From Agrobacterium tumefaciens (GTDB taxonomy: Bacteria > Pseudomonadota > Alphaproteobacteria > Rhizobiales > Rhizobiaceae): a stretch of 64,000 nt of DNA. The notes beneath the pieces were generated by a model. That model saw only the letters and a program-made list of their open reading frames with translations, was not told where the DNA came from and did no database searches. Shown here one piece after another: positions 43,233 through 51,877 of this stretch. Position numbers and translations under genes: made by a program. Location: NCBI RefSeq assembly GCF_013337285.1, contig NZ_SUPW01000002.1, forward strand, positions 124,001 to 188,000, given 5' to 3'. Each line of letters opens with the position of its first letter. Position 1 is the first letter of the stretch.

Positions 43233-43246
43233 AACAGGTGGATGAC

Positions 43247-43942
43247 ATGCTGACAGTCGAAAACATCAACCTCCACTACGGCGCAGCGCAAGCGCTCCGC
43301 GGCGTGTCGCTCAATGCGGAGATGGGCAAGATCACCTGCGTTCTCGGCCGCAACGGCGTCGGCAAAAGCTCGCTGTTGCGCGCCGTGACCGGCCAGCACG
43401 CCATCAGTGCCGGCTCGATCAGTTTCGGCGGCGCGCCGCTGGATGGGCTGGCGCCGTACCACCGGGCCAAGCGCGGTGTCGGTTATGTGCCGCAGGGGCG
43501 GGAGATCTTTCCGCTGCTCAGCGTTCAGGAGAACCTCGAAAGCGGTTATGCGCCGCTGCCGCGCAAGGAACGGTTCATTCCCGATGATATTTTCAGCCTG
43601 TTTCCGGTGCTGCAAACCATGCTGGGGAGGCGCGGCGGTGATCTCTCCGGCGGCCAGCAGCAGCAGCTTGCCATTGGCCGGGCGCTGGTGACGCGACCGA
43701 AAATCCTCGTGCTCGATGAGCCGACCGAGGGCATCCAGCCGTCGATCATCAAGGATATCGGCCGGGCGATCAAATATCTGCGGGATTCCACCGGCATGGC
43801 GATCCTGCTGGTCGAGCAATATCTGGATTTCTGCCGTGAACTTGCAGATTACGTCTACATCATGGATCGCGGTGAAATCGTGCATGAGGGGCTGGCCGAA
43901 ACGCTGGATACACCGGAAGCGCGGCGTCATTTGACAGTATAA
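43247..43942 (+). CDS. urtE: Urea ABC transporter ATPase UrtE
   Basis: A 231-residue LivF-type ATPase: MLTVENINLHYGAAQALRGVSL, Walker A GRNGVGKSS, GVGYVPQGREIFPLLSVQENLESGY (the UrtE pattern), signature LSGGQQQQLAIGRALVTRP, Walker B ILVLDEPTEGIQPSII and AILLVEQYLDFCRELAD. It completes the urea importer. The frame allows a GTG at 43238; ATG 43247 gives the family N-terminus and has AGGTGG just upstream. It closes the urt operon. Confidence 0.95.
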   Translation: MLTVENINLHYGAAQALRGVSLNAEMGKITCVLGRNGVGKSSLLRAVTGQHAISAGSISFGGAPLDGLAPYHRAKRGVGYVPQGREIFPLLSVQENLESGYAPLPRKERFIPDDIFSLFPVLQTMLGRRGGDLSGGQQQQLAIGRALVTRPKILVLDEPTEGIQPSIIKDIGRAIKYLRDSTGMAILLVEQYLDFCRELADYVYIMDRGEIVHEGLAETLDTPEARRHLTV

Positions 43943-44152
43943 ATCGAGACTAAAAATGCCGCGCGCCGATCACGGCGTGCGAACGGCCGATTAATATTTT
44001 GAAAGCCTATGCGCCTGAGCATGGCTTTTATGCGCAATTTTAGTATTTCGTTGAATAAAAGCCTGTGATATTGGCAGCGCAAATGCTGCATGCGAGACAC
44101 AGGAAAAGTCTATTCGCACGCCGCGACAGTTGATCCCTTACATTCCATGCAC

Positions 44153-44171
44153 CTCCGACGTATCGTCGGAG
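44153..44171 (+). other. Perfect small hairpin in the leader of the esterase gene
   Basis: CTCCGACG-TAT-CGTCGGAG pairs over eight bases, 25 bp before the esterase ATG. No T-run follows. It may be an mRNA leader structure or a dyad operator. The remaining gap from 43943 shows no gene. Confidence 0.45.
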
Positions 44172-44196
44172 ACATAGTGCCAATAAAGGCGTGTCA

Positions 44197-45450
44197 ATGC
44201 ATCAAGACTTTGCCCTTGGCCGGGCCGCCCGGCTGTTCCGCTCCGCCCGCACCCTGGTGCTGGGCTTTGCGATATGTGCGAGCGCTGGCGCCGCAGCGTC
44301 GGCCTCGACCTGCGGTCAGCTTCCCGGACCCGGCATGGAGCCAGGTCGGCATGATTTTTCCATTCTCTCTAACGGGCAGAAACGCGACGGCGTCTATTTC
44401 GTTCCATCGGCCTATGACGGAAAAAAGCCGTTGCCGGTGGTATTCGATTTCCACGGCTCCAACAGCAATCCGCACGGCCAGCTGAACCGCAGCGGCTGGG
44501 ACAAGCTTGCCGAGCGCGACGGTCTGATGGTCGTGGCGCTGGCGGGCAGCCTTAATGGCGAAATGCCCGGCACTCACGCCTGGAATGTTCCGGGTGTTAC
44601 CACGCGTCCGGGCGGGCTGGATGAAGTGAGCTTCATTCGCAATGCGGTTGACATGGTCAAGGGCAAATTCTGCGTGGATGAAGAGCGCTTTTACGGTTCA
44701 GGTTATTCCGGCGGCGGGCGCATGCTGTCGCAATTCATCTGCACCGGAGCCAAGGATTTCAACGCTGCCGGCTTTGTCGCATCGCTGCGTGCCGGTTATC
44801 CGCTGGAGACCGAAGGCAAATGGGGACCGGATGCGGCAAGCTGCCAGCCGGCGCGGCCGATGTCGATCATCGCCTTTGCGGGCCTGAAGGATCCTGCCAA
44901 TCCCTATCAGGGCGGCGGCAAGTCCTATTGGCAATATGGCGGCGAAACGGCGCTGAAGCGTTGGGCCGAAATGGACGGTTGCAAGGGCGGCGCAAAAAGC
45001 AAGCCGGGCGAGAGCTTTACCGTTAATTCCTACGACGTCTGCAAGGGCGGTGCGCGCATTCAGTCCTATGTCATCGAAAACTGGGACCATGCCTGGCCGC
45101 GCGCCACCATGAAGGCGGAAGTGCTGGCAGCGGCTGCCGTTGTCACCCGCAAGCCCGGTGGCGAGCAGACGCCGAAAGCCGAACCGGCCGTGGAGCGCAA
45201 GATGCCCACAGGCGAAGTGATGCGCACGGTTGATGCGGCCGAGAGAATGTGGGATTTCTTCCGCAACACGGAAGGGCAGCTGGTGGTGGACGCCGTCGTC
45301 AAGAAGGATTGTGGCGCCAAGGCCTCGTCCGCTTCCGCAAGTACATCGGAGACCGCGTGCAGCAGCAACAGCAAGCCATCGGCCCTTCCGGTTGTGAAGA
45401 CGCTGAACCTGTCCGGCAGCAGCGCGCCCGTGGCAGAGGACGCATTGTAA
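44197..45450 (+). CDS. Secreted esterase of the PHB-depolymerase/LpqC type
   Basis: A 417-residue protein with a signal peptide (core LVLGFAICASAGAAASAS). The catalytic domain has VVFDFHGSNSNPHGQL (oxyanion region), nucleophile elbow GSGYSGGGRM, AFAGLKDPANPY near the acid, and NWDHAWPR with the catalytic His. The pattern fits poly(hydroxybutyrate) depolymerase-like/feruloyl-esterase-like secreted enzymes. The C-terminal 90 residues are Lys/Ala/Ser-rich with three Cys. The last 94 bp overlap the start of ureD in another frame. Position at the head of the urease cluster gives no functional clue that I can defend. Confidence 0.8.
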   Translation: MHQDFALGRAARLFRSARTLVLGFAICASAGAAASASTCGQLPGPGMEPGRHDFSILSNGQKRDGVYFVPSAYDGKKPLPVVFDFHGSNSNPHGQLNRSGWDKLAERDGLMVVALAGSLNGEMPGTHAWNVPGVTTRPGGLDEVSFIRNAVDMVKGKFCVDEERFYGSGYSGGGRMLSQFICTGAKDFNAAGFVASLRAGYPLETEGKWGPDAASCQPARPMSIIAFAGLKDPANPYQGGGKSYWQYGGETALKRWAEMDGCKGGAKSKPGESFTVNSYDVCKGGARIQSYVIENWDHAWPRATMKAEVLAAAAVVTRKPGGEQTPKAEPAVERKMPTGEVMRTVDAAERMWDFFRNTEGQLVVDAVVKKDCGAKASSASASTSETACSSNSKPSALPVVKTLNLSGSSAPVAEDAL

Positions 45451-46208
45451 CCAAAGCCGTCGAAGGGCGCAGCCGGCTGGACCAGCTGTTTCAGGAAGGC
45501 TGCGCCAAAATCCGCCTGCCGGATACGTTTTCGAATGAGATGGAAGCCATTCTCATCAATTCCTCCGGCGGCTTGACCGGCGGAGACGAAATAGAATGGC
45601 GGGCCACGGCCGCTGCGGGCACCTCGCTGGTGGTAACAACGCAGGCCTGCGAGAAGGTCTACAAGGCATCATCAGGCACAGCCACTGTCACCGCCCGTGT
45701 TTCTGCCGGGCCGGGCGCCAGATTGCACTGGCTGCCGCAGGAAACCATTCTGTTCGACCAGGCGTCGCTGACCCGCAGGCTGGAAGCCGATCTCGACGCC
45801 TCCTCCGAATTCATCGCCGTCGAAGCCGTTCTGCTCGGGCGTCAAGCCATGGGCGAGGCGATGACGCATGGCCTGTTCCGCGACCGCTGGCGCATTCGCC
45901 ATGGCGGCAAGCTGGTGCATGCCGAAGAGCTGCTGCTTGCGGGTGAGGTGGCGGAGATGACGGCGAAGACGGCGGTTCTGGCCGGGCAGGTGGCCTTTGC
46001 GACGCTGCTTTATATCGGGCCTCTCTCCGAGGCGCTTCTGCCTAAAATCCGGGCTATTGCCGGTGAAAGCGGCGGTGCCAGCGAATGGCAGGGCAAGCTT
46101 GTCGTGCGTGTCTCTGCGGCAGACGGTTTCTCCCTCAGAAAATTGCTTTTTCCGATCATTTCGCTCTTGCGAAACGGCGCGCCAGTGCCGAAGGTCTGGA
46201 ATCTGTAA
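45357..46208 (+). CDS. ureD: Urease accessory protein UreD
   Basis: A 283-residue urease chaperone that, with UreF and UreG, delivers nickel to apo-urease. Conserved UreD blocks are ILINSSGGLTGGDEIEWR, VVTTQACEKVYKASSG, LHWLPQETILFDQASLTRRLEADL and LVVRVSAADGFSLRKLLFPI. I chose the GTG at 45357 because GGAG lies 6 bp upstream; the longer frame to 45249 has no ribosome site and reads as antisense-like sequence. This start lies inside the esterase gene, giving an overlap of 94 bp. Confidence 0.9.
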   Translation: MQQQQQAIGPSGCEDAEPVRQQRARGRGRIVTKAVEGRSRLDQLFQEGCAKIRLPDTFSNEMEAILINSSGGLTGGDEIEWRATAAAGTSLVVTTQACEKVYKASSGTATVTARVSAGPGARLHWLPQETILFDQASLTRRLEADLDASSEFIAVEAVLLGRQAMGEAMTHGLFRDRWRIRHGGKLVHAEELLLAGEVAEMTAKTAVLAGQVAFATLLYIGPLSEALLPKIRAIAGESGGASEWQGKLVVRVSAADGFSLRKLLFPIISLLRNGAPVPKVWNL

Positions 46209-46319
46209 CCTCCGGATCGCCCGCGACAGGCGACCTTCCGGGGTCTGTCAAACAAGTCGGACCTGTTCCCCGAAACCCTCAGTGGTTTGCGGTGCAGGTG
46301 CGCAAGCTGCGGGACGACG

Positions 46320-46622
46320 ATGAACCTTAGCCCAAGAGAAAAAGACAAGCTGCTGATTTCCATGGCCGCCATGGTGGCGCGCCGCCGGCTGGAGCGCGGC
46401 GTGAAGCTCAACTATCCCGAAGCGATTGCGCTGATTAGCGATTTCGTCGTCGAGGGCGCCCGTGACGGCCGCGCCGTGGCCGATCTGATGGAAGCCGGCG
46501 CGCATGTGATTTCACGCGATCAGGTGATGGAAGGCATTGCCGAAATGATCCATGATGTGCAGGTGGAAGCGACGTTTCCTGACGGCACCAAGCTGGTGAC
46601 CGTTCACGAACCGATCCGGTGA
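46320..46622 (+). CDS. ureA: Urease gamma subunit
   Basis: A 100-residue urease small subunit: [48 protein letters not shown] and the C-terminal [19 protein letters not shown] are the standard blocks. Together with UreB and UreC it forms the nickel enzyme that hydrolyses urea to ammonia and carbamate. An in-frame ATG at 46287 is not part of the conserved protein; ATG 46320 follows GGGACGACG. The DUF1272 gene begins 10 bp after its stop. Confidence 0.97.
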   Translation: MNLSPREKDKLLISMAAMVARRRLERGVKLNYPEAIALISDFVVEGARDGRAVADLMEAGAHVISRDQVMEGIAEMIHDVQVEATFPDGTKLVTVHEPIR

Positions 46623-46632
46623 GGGGGAAGGC

Positions 46633-46890
46633 ATGGCGCTGGAACTGAGGCCCAATTGTGAATGCTGCGACCGCGATCTCGCGCCCGACAGCCGGGATGC
46701 GATGATCTGCTCGTTCGAATGCACCTTCTGCGTTGATTGTGTGACGGATGTGCTTCAAGGCGCCTGCCCGAATTGCGGCGGTGAGCTGGTTCGCAGGCCG
46801 GTCCGCCCGACGGCAAAGCTCGTCAACAATCCGGCGTCAACGAAGCGCGTGCTGAAGGCCGAAGGCTGCGCGGCCGCGACCGCCGCCTGA
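46633..46890 (+). CDS. DUF1272 Cys-rich protein within the urease cluster
   Basis: An 85-residue protein with the DUF1272 pattern: [18 protein letters not shown], then [18 protein letters not shown] and [12 protein letters not shown]. Eight Cys in C-x-C-C, C-x3-C-x2-C-x2-C and C-x2-C arrangements suggest two structural zinc sites. The family has no established role. Here it lies between ureA and ureB with short spacers, so it must be co-expressed with urease. A metal-related role is tempting but unproven. Confidence 0.85.
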   Translation: MALELRPNCECCDRDLAPDSRDAMICSFECTFCVDCVTDVLQGACPNCGGELVRRPVRPTAKLVNNPASTKRVLKAEGCAAATAA

Positions 46891-46910
46891 GACAGACAAG
46901 GGAGAGCACC

Positions 46911-47216
46911 ATGAAGCCAGGCGAAATCATTGCCGCAGAGGGCACCATCGAACTCAATGCCGGCCAGCCGACGGTGACGATCGAAGTGGCCAATTCCGGC
47001 GACCGGCCGGTCCAGGTGGGCAGCCATTACCATTTCTTCGAGACCAATGCCGGGCTTATTTTCGAGCGCGACAAGGCGCGCGGCATGCGTCTCGATATTC
47101 CGGCAGGCACGGCGGTGCGTTTCGAGCCGGGCCAGAAGCGGGAAGTAACGCTGGTGCCGCTTTCCGGCAAGCGTGAGGTTTATGGTTTTCGTCAACAGGT
47201 CATGGGGAGGTTATAA
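46911..47216 (+). CDS. ureB: Urease beta subunit
   Basis: A 101-residue urease subunit with the normal start [18 protein letters not shown], and the blocks [45 protein letters not shown] and [24 protein letters not shown] precedes the ATG. The stop is followed directly by the GFA-family gene. Confidence 0.97.
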   Translation: MKPGEIIAAEGTIELNAGQPTVTIEVANSGDRPVQVGSHYHFFETNAGLIFERDKARGMRLDIPAGTAVRFEPGQKREVTLVPLSGKREVYGFRQQVMGRL

Positions 47217-47217
47217 G

Positions 47218-47574
47218 ATGGCCAGTGCGCATTATCATGGAAGCTGCCAATGCGGCGACGTCAGCTTCGAGGTCGATGCCGATCTCGATCATACCATTGT
47301 CTGCAATTGCTCGCGCTGCAAGCGTCTGGGTTCCACGCTGGCCTTTGCGCCGCGTGAGAAATTCACGTTGCTTTCCGGCGAGGACAAGCTGAGCGAGTAT
47401 CTCTTCAACAAACATAAAATCCATCATCTTTTCTGCTCCACCTGCGGCATTGAAAGCTTTGCTTATGCCGATGGGCCGGATGGAACGCCGATGGTGGCGG
47501 TGAACGCCAATTGTCTTGATGGCGTTGATCCTCGGGCGCTGAAGCCGCAGGCTTTTGACGGCGCGGCGGCCTGA
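47218..47574 (+). CDS. GFA-family (glutathione-dependent formaldehyde-activating enzyme-like) protein
   Basis: A 118-residue Mss4-like protein. Zinc-binding Cys: HGSCQCGDVSFEV, IVCNCSRCKRLGS and LFCSTCGIESFAY. GFA-type proteins bind zinc and some condense glutathione with formaldehyde; most have no proven activity. Its start lies 1 bp after the ureB stop, with GGGAGG inside ureB. It is the first of three non-urease genes between ureB and ureC. Confidence 0.9.
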   Translation: MASAHYHGSCQCGDVSFEVDADLDHTIVCNCSRCKRLGSTLAFAPREKFTLLSGEDKLSEYLFNKHKIHHLFCSTCGIESFAYADGPDGTPMVAVNANCLDGVDPRALKPQAFDGAAA

Positions 47575-48000
47575 ATGATGATTGAGAGACGGAAAAATCT
47601 TTTCTTGGCGGCTGTGCTGCTTACCGTCACCGCCGGCTTTTCGATGCCGGCTGCCGCGCAGAACGAACCGGATTGCAAGGCACCGGAAACGCAGGCGGAC
47701 ATGACCATCTGCGCCGGCAAGGACTATGAAAAGGCCGACAAGCAGCTGAACGCCGAATATCAGAAGCTGCGCAAGCTGCTCACCGAGCGTGACAAGGCGG
47801 CGGATGCAAGCGGCAAGGGTGCGACTGACGCTCTGGTGACTGCGCAGCGCGCCTGGGTGGCGTTTCGGGATGCCAATTGCGCTCTCTCCGGCTTTCAGGC
47901 GCGCGGCGGCTCGATGGAACCGATGCTGATCTCTTCCTGCCTTGCCGATCTGAGCGGCAAGCGCGCCGAAGAACTGCGCCAGCTTGCCGAGGGTTTCTGA
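47575..48000 (+). CDS. LprI-family (DUF1311) periplasmic protein
   Basis: A 141-residue secreted protein: signal peptide with core LFLAAVLLTVTAGFSMPAAA, then a DUF1311 domain (DCKAPETQADMTICAGKDYEKADKQLNAEYQKL, AQRAWVAFRDANCAL). Four Cys should form two disulfides. Some LprI family members inhibit lysozyme; whether this one does is unknown. It starts at ATG 47575, immediately after the GFA stop codon, with a second ATG directly following. Confidence 0.85.
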   Translation: MMIERRKNLFLAAVLLTVTAGFSMPAAAQNEPDCKAPETQADMTICAGKDYEKADKQLNAEYQKLRKLLTERDKAADASGKGATDALVTAQRAWVAFRDANCALSGFQARGGSMEPMLISSCLADLSGKRAEELRQLAEGF

Positions 48001-48005
48001 ACGGC

Positions 48006-48650
48006 ATGGGGCGGCGCATCACGATTGTCGGAAACGGGGAACTGCCGCCGGGTGCGGCTGATTTCATCGACCGTTCCGACATCGTCATCCGCTTTAATGA
48101 TTGCCGGTCTCTGGGGCCTGGCGGCACACGCACCGATGTGGTGGCCGTCTGTAACACCGGGCGGCCGGGTCGCGAGATGACTGAAGGCACCGAATGGCGC
48201 GACAGCGACGGGGTGCGGCAGGCTGCGGCCATCTGGTCGGTGCGCGATCCCGCAAAGTTTGCCGAAATGGAGCCGGATATTCGCCGGCGCTGGCCGGAAC
48301 TGACCGACTTCTGCGCCGATTACACCGCTGGCTTTGCCGCCATCGCACGAGAAACCGGCAAGAGCCACATCGTTATTCCGCGCGGCCTGCACGAAAGGCT
48401 GGATATGGCGCTCGAAGCCTATACGCCCGCACCCTATGTCTGCCCCAGCACTGGCCTTTTCGCCATCGCCCATGTTCTTGAGAGCGTCAGCGGTGATGGT
48501 GATGAGGTGGCGATTGCCGGTTTCGGCCATCAGGGCTGGAGCGGTCACCCATTTGCCGCCGAACAACAGCTGGTCGAAGCCCTTGCGGGCAAGGGCCGGC
48601 TCAAACGAATTTCTCGCACATCGATTTTCTCCGCATCCCAAGGAGCCTGA
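48006..48650 (+). CDS. GT29 (sialyltransferase-like) urease-operon accessory protein
   Basis: A 214-residue protein. It begins with [31 protein letters not shown], the Rossmann-like start (GNG, then VIRFNDC) of family-29 glycosyltransferases, and contains the late [12 protein letters not shown] and [16 protein letters not shown], which match sialyl motifs S/VS in part. Rhizobial homologues are often labelled urease operon accessory protein, but I know of no proven activity. The ATG is 5 bp after the LprI stop, and ureC follows after 4 bp, so it is embedded in the operon. Confidence 0.7.
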   Translation: MGRRITIVGNGELPPGAADFIDRSDIVIRFNDCRSLGPGGTRTDVVAVCNTGRPGREMTEGTEWRDSDGVRQAAAIWSVRDPAKFAEMEPDIRRRWPELTDFCADYTAGFAAIARETGKSHIVIPRGLHERLDMALEAYTPAPYVCPSTGLFAIAHVLESVSGDGDEVAIAGFGHQGWSGHPFAAEQQLVEALAGKGRLKRISRTSIFSASQGA

Positions 48651-48654
48651 GCCC

Positions 48655-50364
48655 ATGCCTTACAAGATTTCCCGCGCCGCCTATGCCGGCATGTTCGGCC
48701 CGACCGTTGGCGACAAGGTGCGTCTTGCCGATACCGAACTCTTCATCGAGATCGAGAAGGACCACACGACCTATGGCGAGGAAGTGAAATTTGGCGGCGG
48801 CAAGGTCATTCGCGACGGCATGGGCCAGAGCCAGGCAACACGGGCGGAAGGCGCTGTCGATACCGTCATCACCAATGTGGTGATCGTCGACCATAGCGGC
48901 ATCTACAAGGCGGATGTCGGCCTGAAGAACGGTCGCATCCACGCCATCGGCAAGGCAGGCAACCCGGATACGCAGCCGGGCGTGACGATCATCGTCGGTC
49001 CCTCTACGGAAGCGATCGCCGGCGAAGGCAGGATCCTGACCGCCGGCGGTATGGACGCGCATATCCATTACATCTGCCCGCAGCAGATCGAGGAAGCGCT
49101 GATGAGCGGCATCACCTGCATGCTGGGCGGCGGCTCCGGCCCGGCGCATGGCACGCTCGCCACCACCTGCACCGGCGCATGGCACATCGAGCGGATGATC
49201 GAAAGCTTCGATGCTTTTCCGATGAATCTGGCGCTGGCCGGCAAGGGCAATGCCTCGCTGCCCGCACCGCTGGAAGAGATGATCCTTGCCGGCGCATCGT
49301 CGCTGAAGCTGCATGAGGACTGGGGCACGACGCCCGCCGCCATCGACAATTGCCTGACGGTCGCCGACGAATACGACGTGCAGGTGATGATCCACACCGA
49401 TACGCTGAACGAGAGCGGCTTCGTGGAAGACACGGTCGCCGCCATCAGGGGCCGCACCATCCATGCCTTCCACACCGAAGGTGCGGGCGGCGGGCATGCG
49501 CCTGATATCATCAAGGTCTGTGGCAATCCCAACGTCATCCCGTCTTCCACCAACCCGACGCGGCCCTATACCGTCAATACGCTGGCCGAACATCTTGACA
49601 TGCTGATGGTGTGCCACCATTTGTCGCCGTCCATTCCGGAAGACATCGCCTTTGCCGAAAGCCGCATCCGCAAGGAAACCATCGCGGCGGAAGATATTCT
49701 CCATGATATCGGCGCGTTTTCGATCATCTCGTCCGACAGCCAGGCCATGGGCCGTGTCGGCGAAGTGGCGATCCGCACCTGGCAGACCGCCGACAAGATG
49801 AAGCGTCAGCGCGGCCGCCTGAAGGAAGAGACCGGCGAAAACGACAATTTCCGTGTGCGCCGTTACATCGCCAAATATACCATCAACCCGGCCATCGCCC
49901 AGGGTGTCAGCCATGAGATCGGCTCTGTCGAAGTCGGCAAGCGCGCCGATCTTGTCTTGTGGAACCCGGCCTTTTTCGGCGTGAAGCCGGAGATGGTGCT
50001 GCTCGGCGGTTCGATTGCCGCTGCACCCATGGGCGATCCCAATGCCTCCATTCCCACTCCGCAGCCGATGCATTACCGGCCGATGTTTGCGGCCTACGGC
50101 AAGCTGCGCACCAATTCCTCGGTTACTTTCGTATCACAGGCGTCGCTGGATGCCGGCCTTGCCCAGCGCCTCGGCGTCGCCAAGAAGCTTTTGGCGGTGA
50201 AGAATGTGCGCGGTGGCATTTCCAAGGCGTCGATGATCCACAATTCCCTCACCCCGCATATCGAGGTTGATCCCGAGACCTATGAAGTGCGGGCGGATGG
50301 CGAATTGCTGACCTGCGAACCGGCCACCGTGTTGCCGATGGCGCAGCGTTATTTCCTGTTCTAA
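48655..50364 (+). CDS. ureC: Urease alpha (catalytic) subunit
   Basis: A 569-residue amidohydrolase. The two-nickel site is intact: His136 and His138 (DAHIH), carbamylated Lys218 (SLKLHEDWG), His247 (MIHTDT), His273 (HTEGAGGGH) and Asp361 (SSDSQAMGR). The flexible flap [13 protein letters not shown] carries catalytic Cys320 and His321. It hydrolyses urea. CCAAGGAGCC precedes the ATG. Substrate should be supplied by UrtABCDE, encoded about 5 kb upstream, and the ammonia can be used by the nearby GlnII. Confidence 0.98.
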   Translation: MPYKISRAAYAGMFGPTVGDKVRLADTELFIEIEKDHTTYGEEVKFGGGKVIRDGMGQSQATRAEGAVDTVITNVVIVDHSGIYKADVGLKNGRIHAIGKAGNPDTQPGVTIIVGPSTEAIAGEGRILTAGGMDAHIHYICPQQIEEALMSGITCMLGGGSGPAHGTLATTCTGAWHIERMIESFDAFPMNLALAGKGNASLPAPLEEMILAGASSLKLHEDWGTTPAAIDNCLTVADEYDVQVMIHTDTLNESGFVEDTVAAIRGRTIHAFHTEGAGGGHAPDIIKVCGNPNVIPSSTNPTRPYTVNTLAEHLDMLMVCHHLSPSIPEDIAFAESRIRKETIAAEDILHDIGAFSIISSDSQAMGRVGEVAIRTWQTADKMKRQRGRLKEETGENDNFRVRRYIAKYTINPAIAQGVSHEIGSVEVGKRADLVLWNPAFFGVKPEMVLLGGSIAAAPMGDPNASIPTPQPMHYRPMFAAYGKLRTNSSVTFVSQASLDAGLAQRLGVAKKLLAVKNVRGGISKASMIHNSLTPHIEVDPETYEVRADGELLTCEPATVLPMAQRYFLF

Positions 50365-50376
50365 CGGGGCGTTACG

Positions 50377-51042
50377 TTGAGAACTGTCCTCAGATGGATC
50401 GGCGGCGGCGTGCTGCTGATCGTGCTGCTTCTTGTGTTCGGCACTGTGGTGCCGCGCCCCTTTTTCGCCGATGATGCAAGCGGCGTGAGGGATCGCGAAA
50501 TCCTGCTATTGTCCAACCCGATCCATACGGACATTGCCCTGCCGGTGGATGACGATCTGCGGCGGGTGTTTTCCGAGTTGCAGGAATGCGGTATTGCCGT
50601 CAACCATCCCGCAGCTGCCACTCTGGTGTTCGGCTGGGGTGGCCGGTCGTTTTACATACAGACACCTACATGGGCAGATCTGAAACCGATGCCGGTGCTG
50701 CGCTCGTTTACGCTGGATCAATCGGTGATGCATGTTGATGTGACGGGGGATTTTCCCGCCGATCTGGCCGGGGTGAAACGGCTTCGTATTTCTGAAGCCG
50801 GTTATCAGCGCCTTCTCGCCGGTATCAGGGCAAGTTTCCTCAGAAACGGTGGCAAGGTTCAGCTCGTCCCCGGTGCCGCCTATGGTCTGACGGACGCGTT
50901 TTTCGAGGCGAATGGCTGGTTTAATGCGCTGGCCGGTTGCAACACGTGGTCGGCCGCCATGTTGCGCGAGGCCGGTATTCGAACCGGCTGGTGGACGCCC
51001 TTGCCGCCGCTGTTGCGCTGGTCGGTCGATCTCCACAATTGA
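50377..51042 (+). CDS. TIGR02117/DUF2459 urease-region membrane-anchored protein
   Basis: A 221-residue protein with one N-terminal membrane anchor (WIGGGVLLIVLLLVFGTVV). Conserved blocks are LLLSNPIHTDIALPVDDDLR, LVFGWGGRSFYIQTPTWADLK, YGLTDAFFEANGWFNALAGCNTWSAAMLREAGIRTGWWTPLPP. I recognise this as the family defined as conserved hypothetical in urease regions. The NTW and GWGGRSFY patterns look like a Cys/His-type hydrolase core, but activity is not known. The start is a TTG at 50377; no ATG is available before the anchor. Confidence 0.78.
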   Translation: MRTVLRWIGGGVLLIVLLLVFGTVVPRPFFADDASGVRDREILLLSNPIHTDIALPVDDDLRRVFSELQECGIAVNHPAAATLVFGWGGRSFYIQTPTWADLKPMPVLRSFTLDQSVMHVDVTGDFPADLAGVKRLRISEAGYQRLLAGIRASFLRNGGKVQLVPGAAYGLTDAFFEANGWFNALAGCNTWSAAMLREAGIRTGWWTPLPPLLRWSVDLHN

Positions 51043-51195
51043 TCCCTCGCCGATGCGGCATTTCGTACATTCGATGACTTAAATCCGATTTTTATGCTGC
51101 ACCGCAGCGCATCTTGCGTTATGGAAACGGCAAAAGAATTCCGCGCGGATTGATCCCAAGCGATCCGCATAAAACACCTGATCAGGAGAAAAGAC

Positions 51196-51732
51196 ATGCT
51201 CGGCAAAAAAGTGCCCGCCGTAACTTTCCGCACGCGCGTTCGTGACGAGGCCGTTGGCGGCCCCAATCCGTTCCGCTGGCAGGACATGACCTCCGACGAT
51301 TATTTCAAGGGCAAGAAGGTCGTCCTGTTTTCGCTGCCCGGCGCCTTCACGCCGACCTGCTCGACCTTCCAGCTGCCCGATTTCGAAAAGCTGGCGGGTG
51401 AATTCCGCGCGCTCGGCGTCGATGAAATCTACTGCCTGTCGGTCAACGATGCCTTCGTCATGAATGCCTGGGCAAAGGGCCAGAACCTCGAAAACGTCAA
51501 GGTCATTCCGGATGGTTCGGGCGAGTTTACCCGCAAGATGGGCATGCTGGTCGCCAAGGACAATCTCGGTTTCGGCATGCGCTCCTGGCGTTACGCCGCC
51601 GTCATCAATGACGGTCTGGTCGAGCAGTGGTTCGAGGAAGAGGGTTATCAGGACAATTGCGAATCCGATCCTTACGGCGTTTCCTCGCCGCAGAACATTC
51701 TGGAAAACCTGAAAAGCCGCGCTGCGGCCTGA
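51196..51732 (+). CDS. Peroxiredoxin (Prx5 type)
   Basis: A 178-residue thiol peroxidase: FSLPGAFTPTCSTFQLPDF carries the peroxidatic Cys55 with the TPTC motif, VDEIYCLSVNDAFVMNAWAKG is typical of the Prx5/AhpE-like atypical group, and RSWRYAAVINDGLVEQWFEE follows. It reduces H2O2 and organic peroxides with thiol donors in the cytoplasm. CAGGAGAAAAG precedes the ATG. It has its own leader (51043-51195) and terminator, so it is a separate unit lying between ureC and ureE. Confidence 0.93.
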   Translation: MLGKKVPAVTFRTRVRDEAVGGPNPFRWQDMTSDDYFKGKKVVLFSLPGAFTPTCSTFQLPDFEKLAGEFRALGVDEIYCLSVNDAFVMNAWAKGQNLENVKVIPDGSGEFTRKMGMLVAKDNLGFGMRSWRYAAVINDGLVEQWFEEEGYQDNCESDPYGVSSPQNILENLKSRAAA

Positions 51733-51751
51733 TTGGTTTGTTATTTTGTGA

Positions 51752-51778
51752 AGGCCCGGCAGCGATGCCGGGCTTTTC
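51752..51778 (+). terminator. Rho-independent terminator of the peroxiredoxin gene
   Basis: GCCCGGCA-GCGA-TGCCGGGC followed by TTTT. The 20-base hairpin is identical to the liv terminator at 29261. It lies 21 bp beyond the stop codon. Confidence 0.9.
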
Positions 51779-51877
51779 CTTTTTCCGAGGCACGCGTGCC
51801 CCGAAATCGCTTCTTGAAATCCCCCCGCCTATCCGTCAAAAATCGAAACCCCAAGACAGTTTCGAACGGATCATCCC

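Noticed and set aside
43943-44196. Possible small RNA gene between urtE and the esterase gene
   Set aside because: A short perfect hairpin is present but there is no promoter-terminator pair; nothing beyond a leader structure can be supported.
45249-45356. ATG at 45249 as the start of ureD
   Set aside because: The extra residues are Gly/Arg/Gln-rich and read within the esterase gene; no ribosome site, and UreD proteins do not have such an extension.
48601-50073. Antisense ORF of 490 codons opposite ureC
   Set aside because: UreC is certain on the other strand; the His/Asp/Arg-rich translation is a typical shadow.
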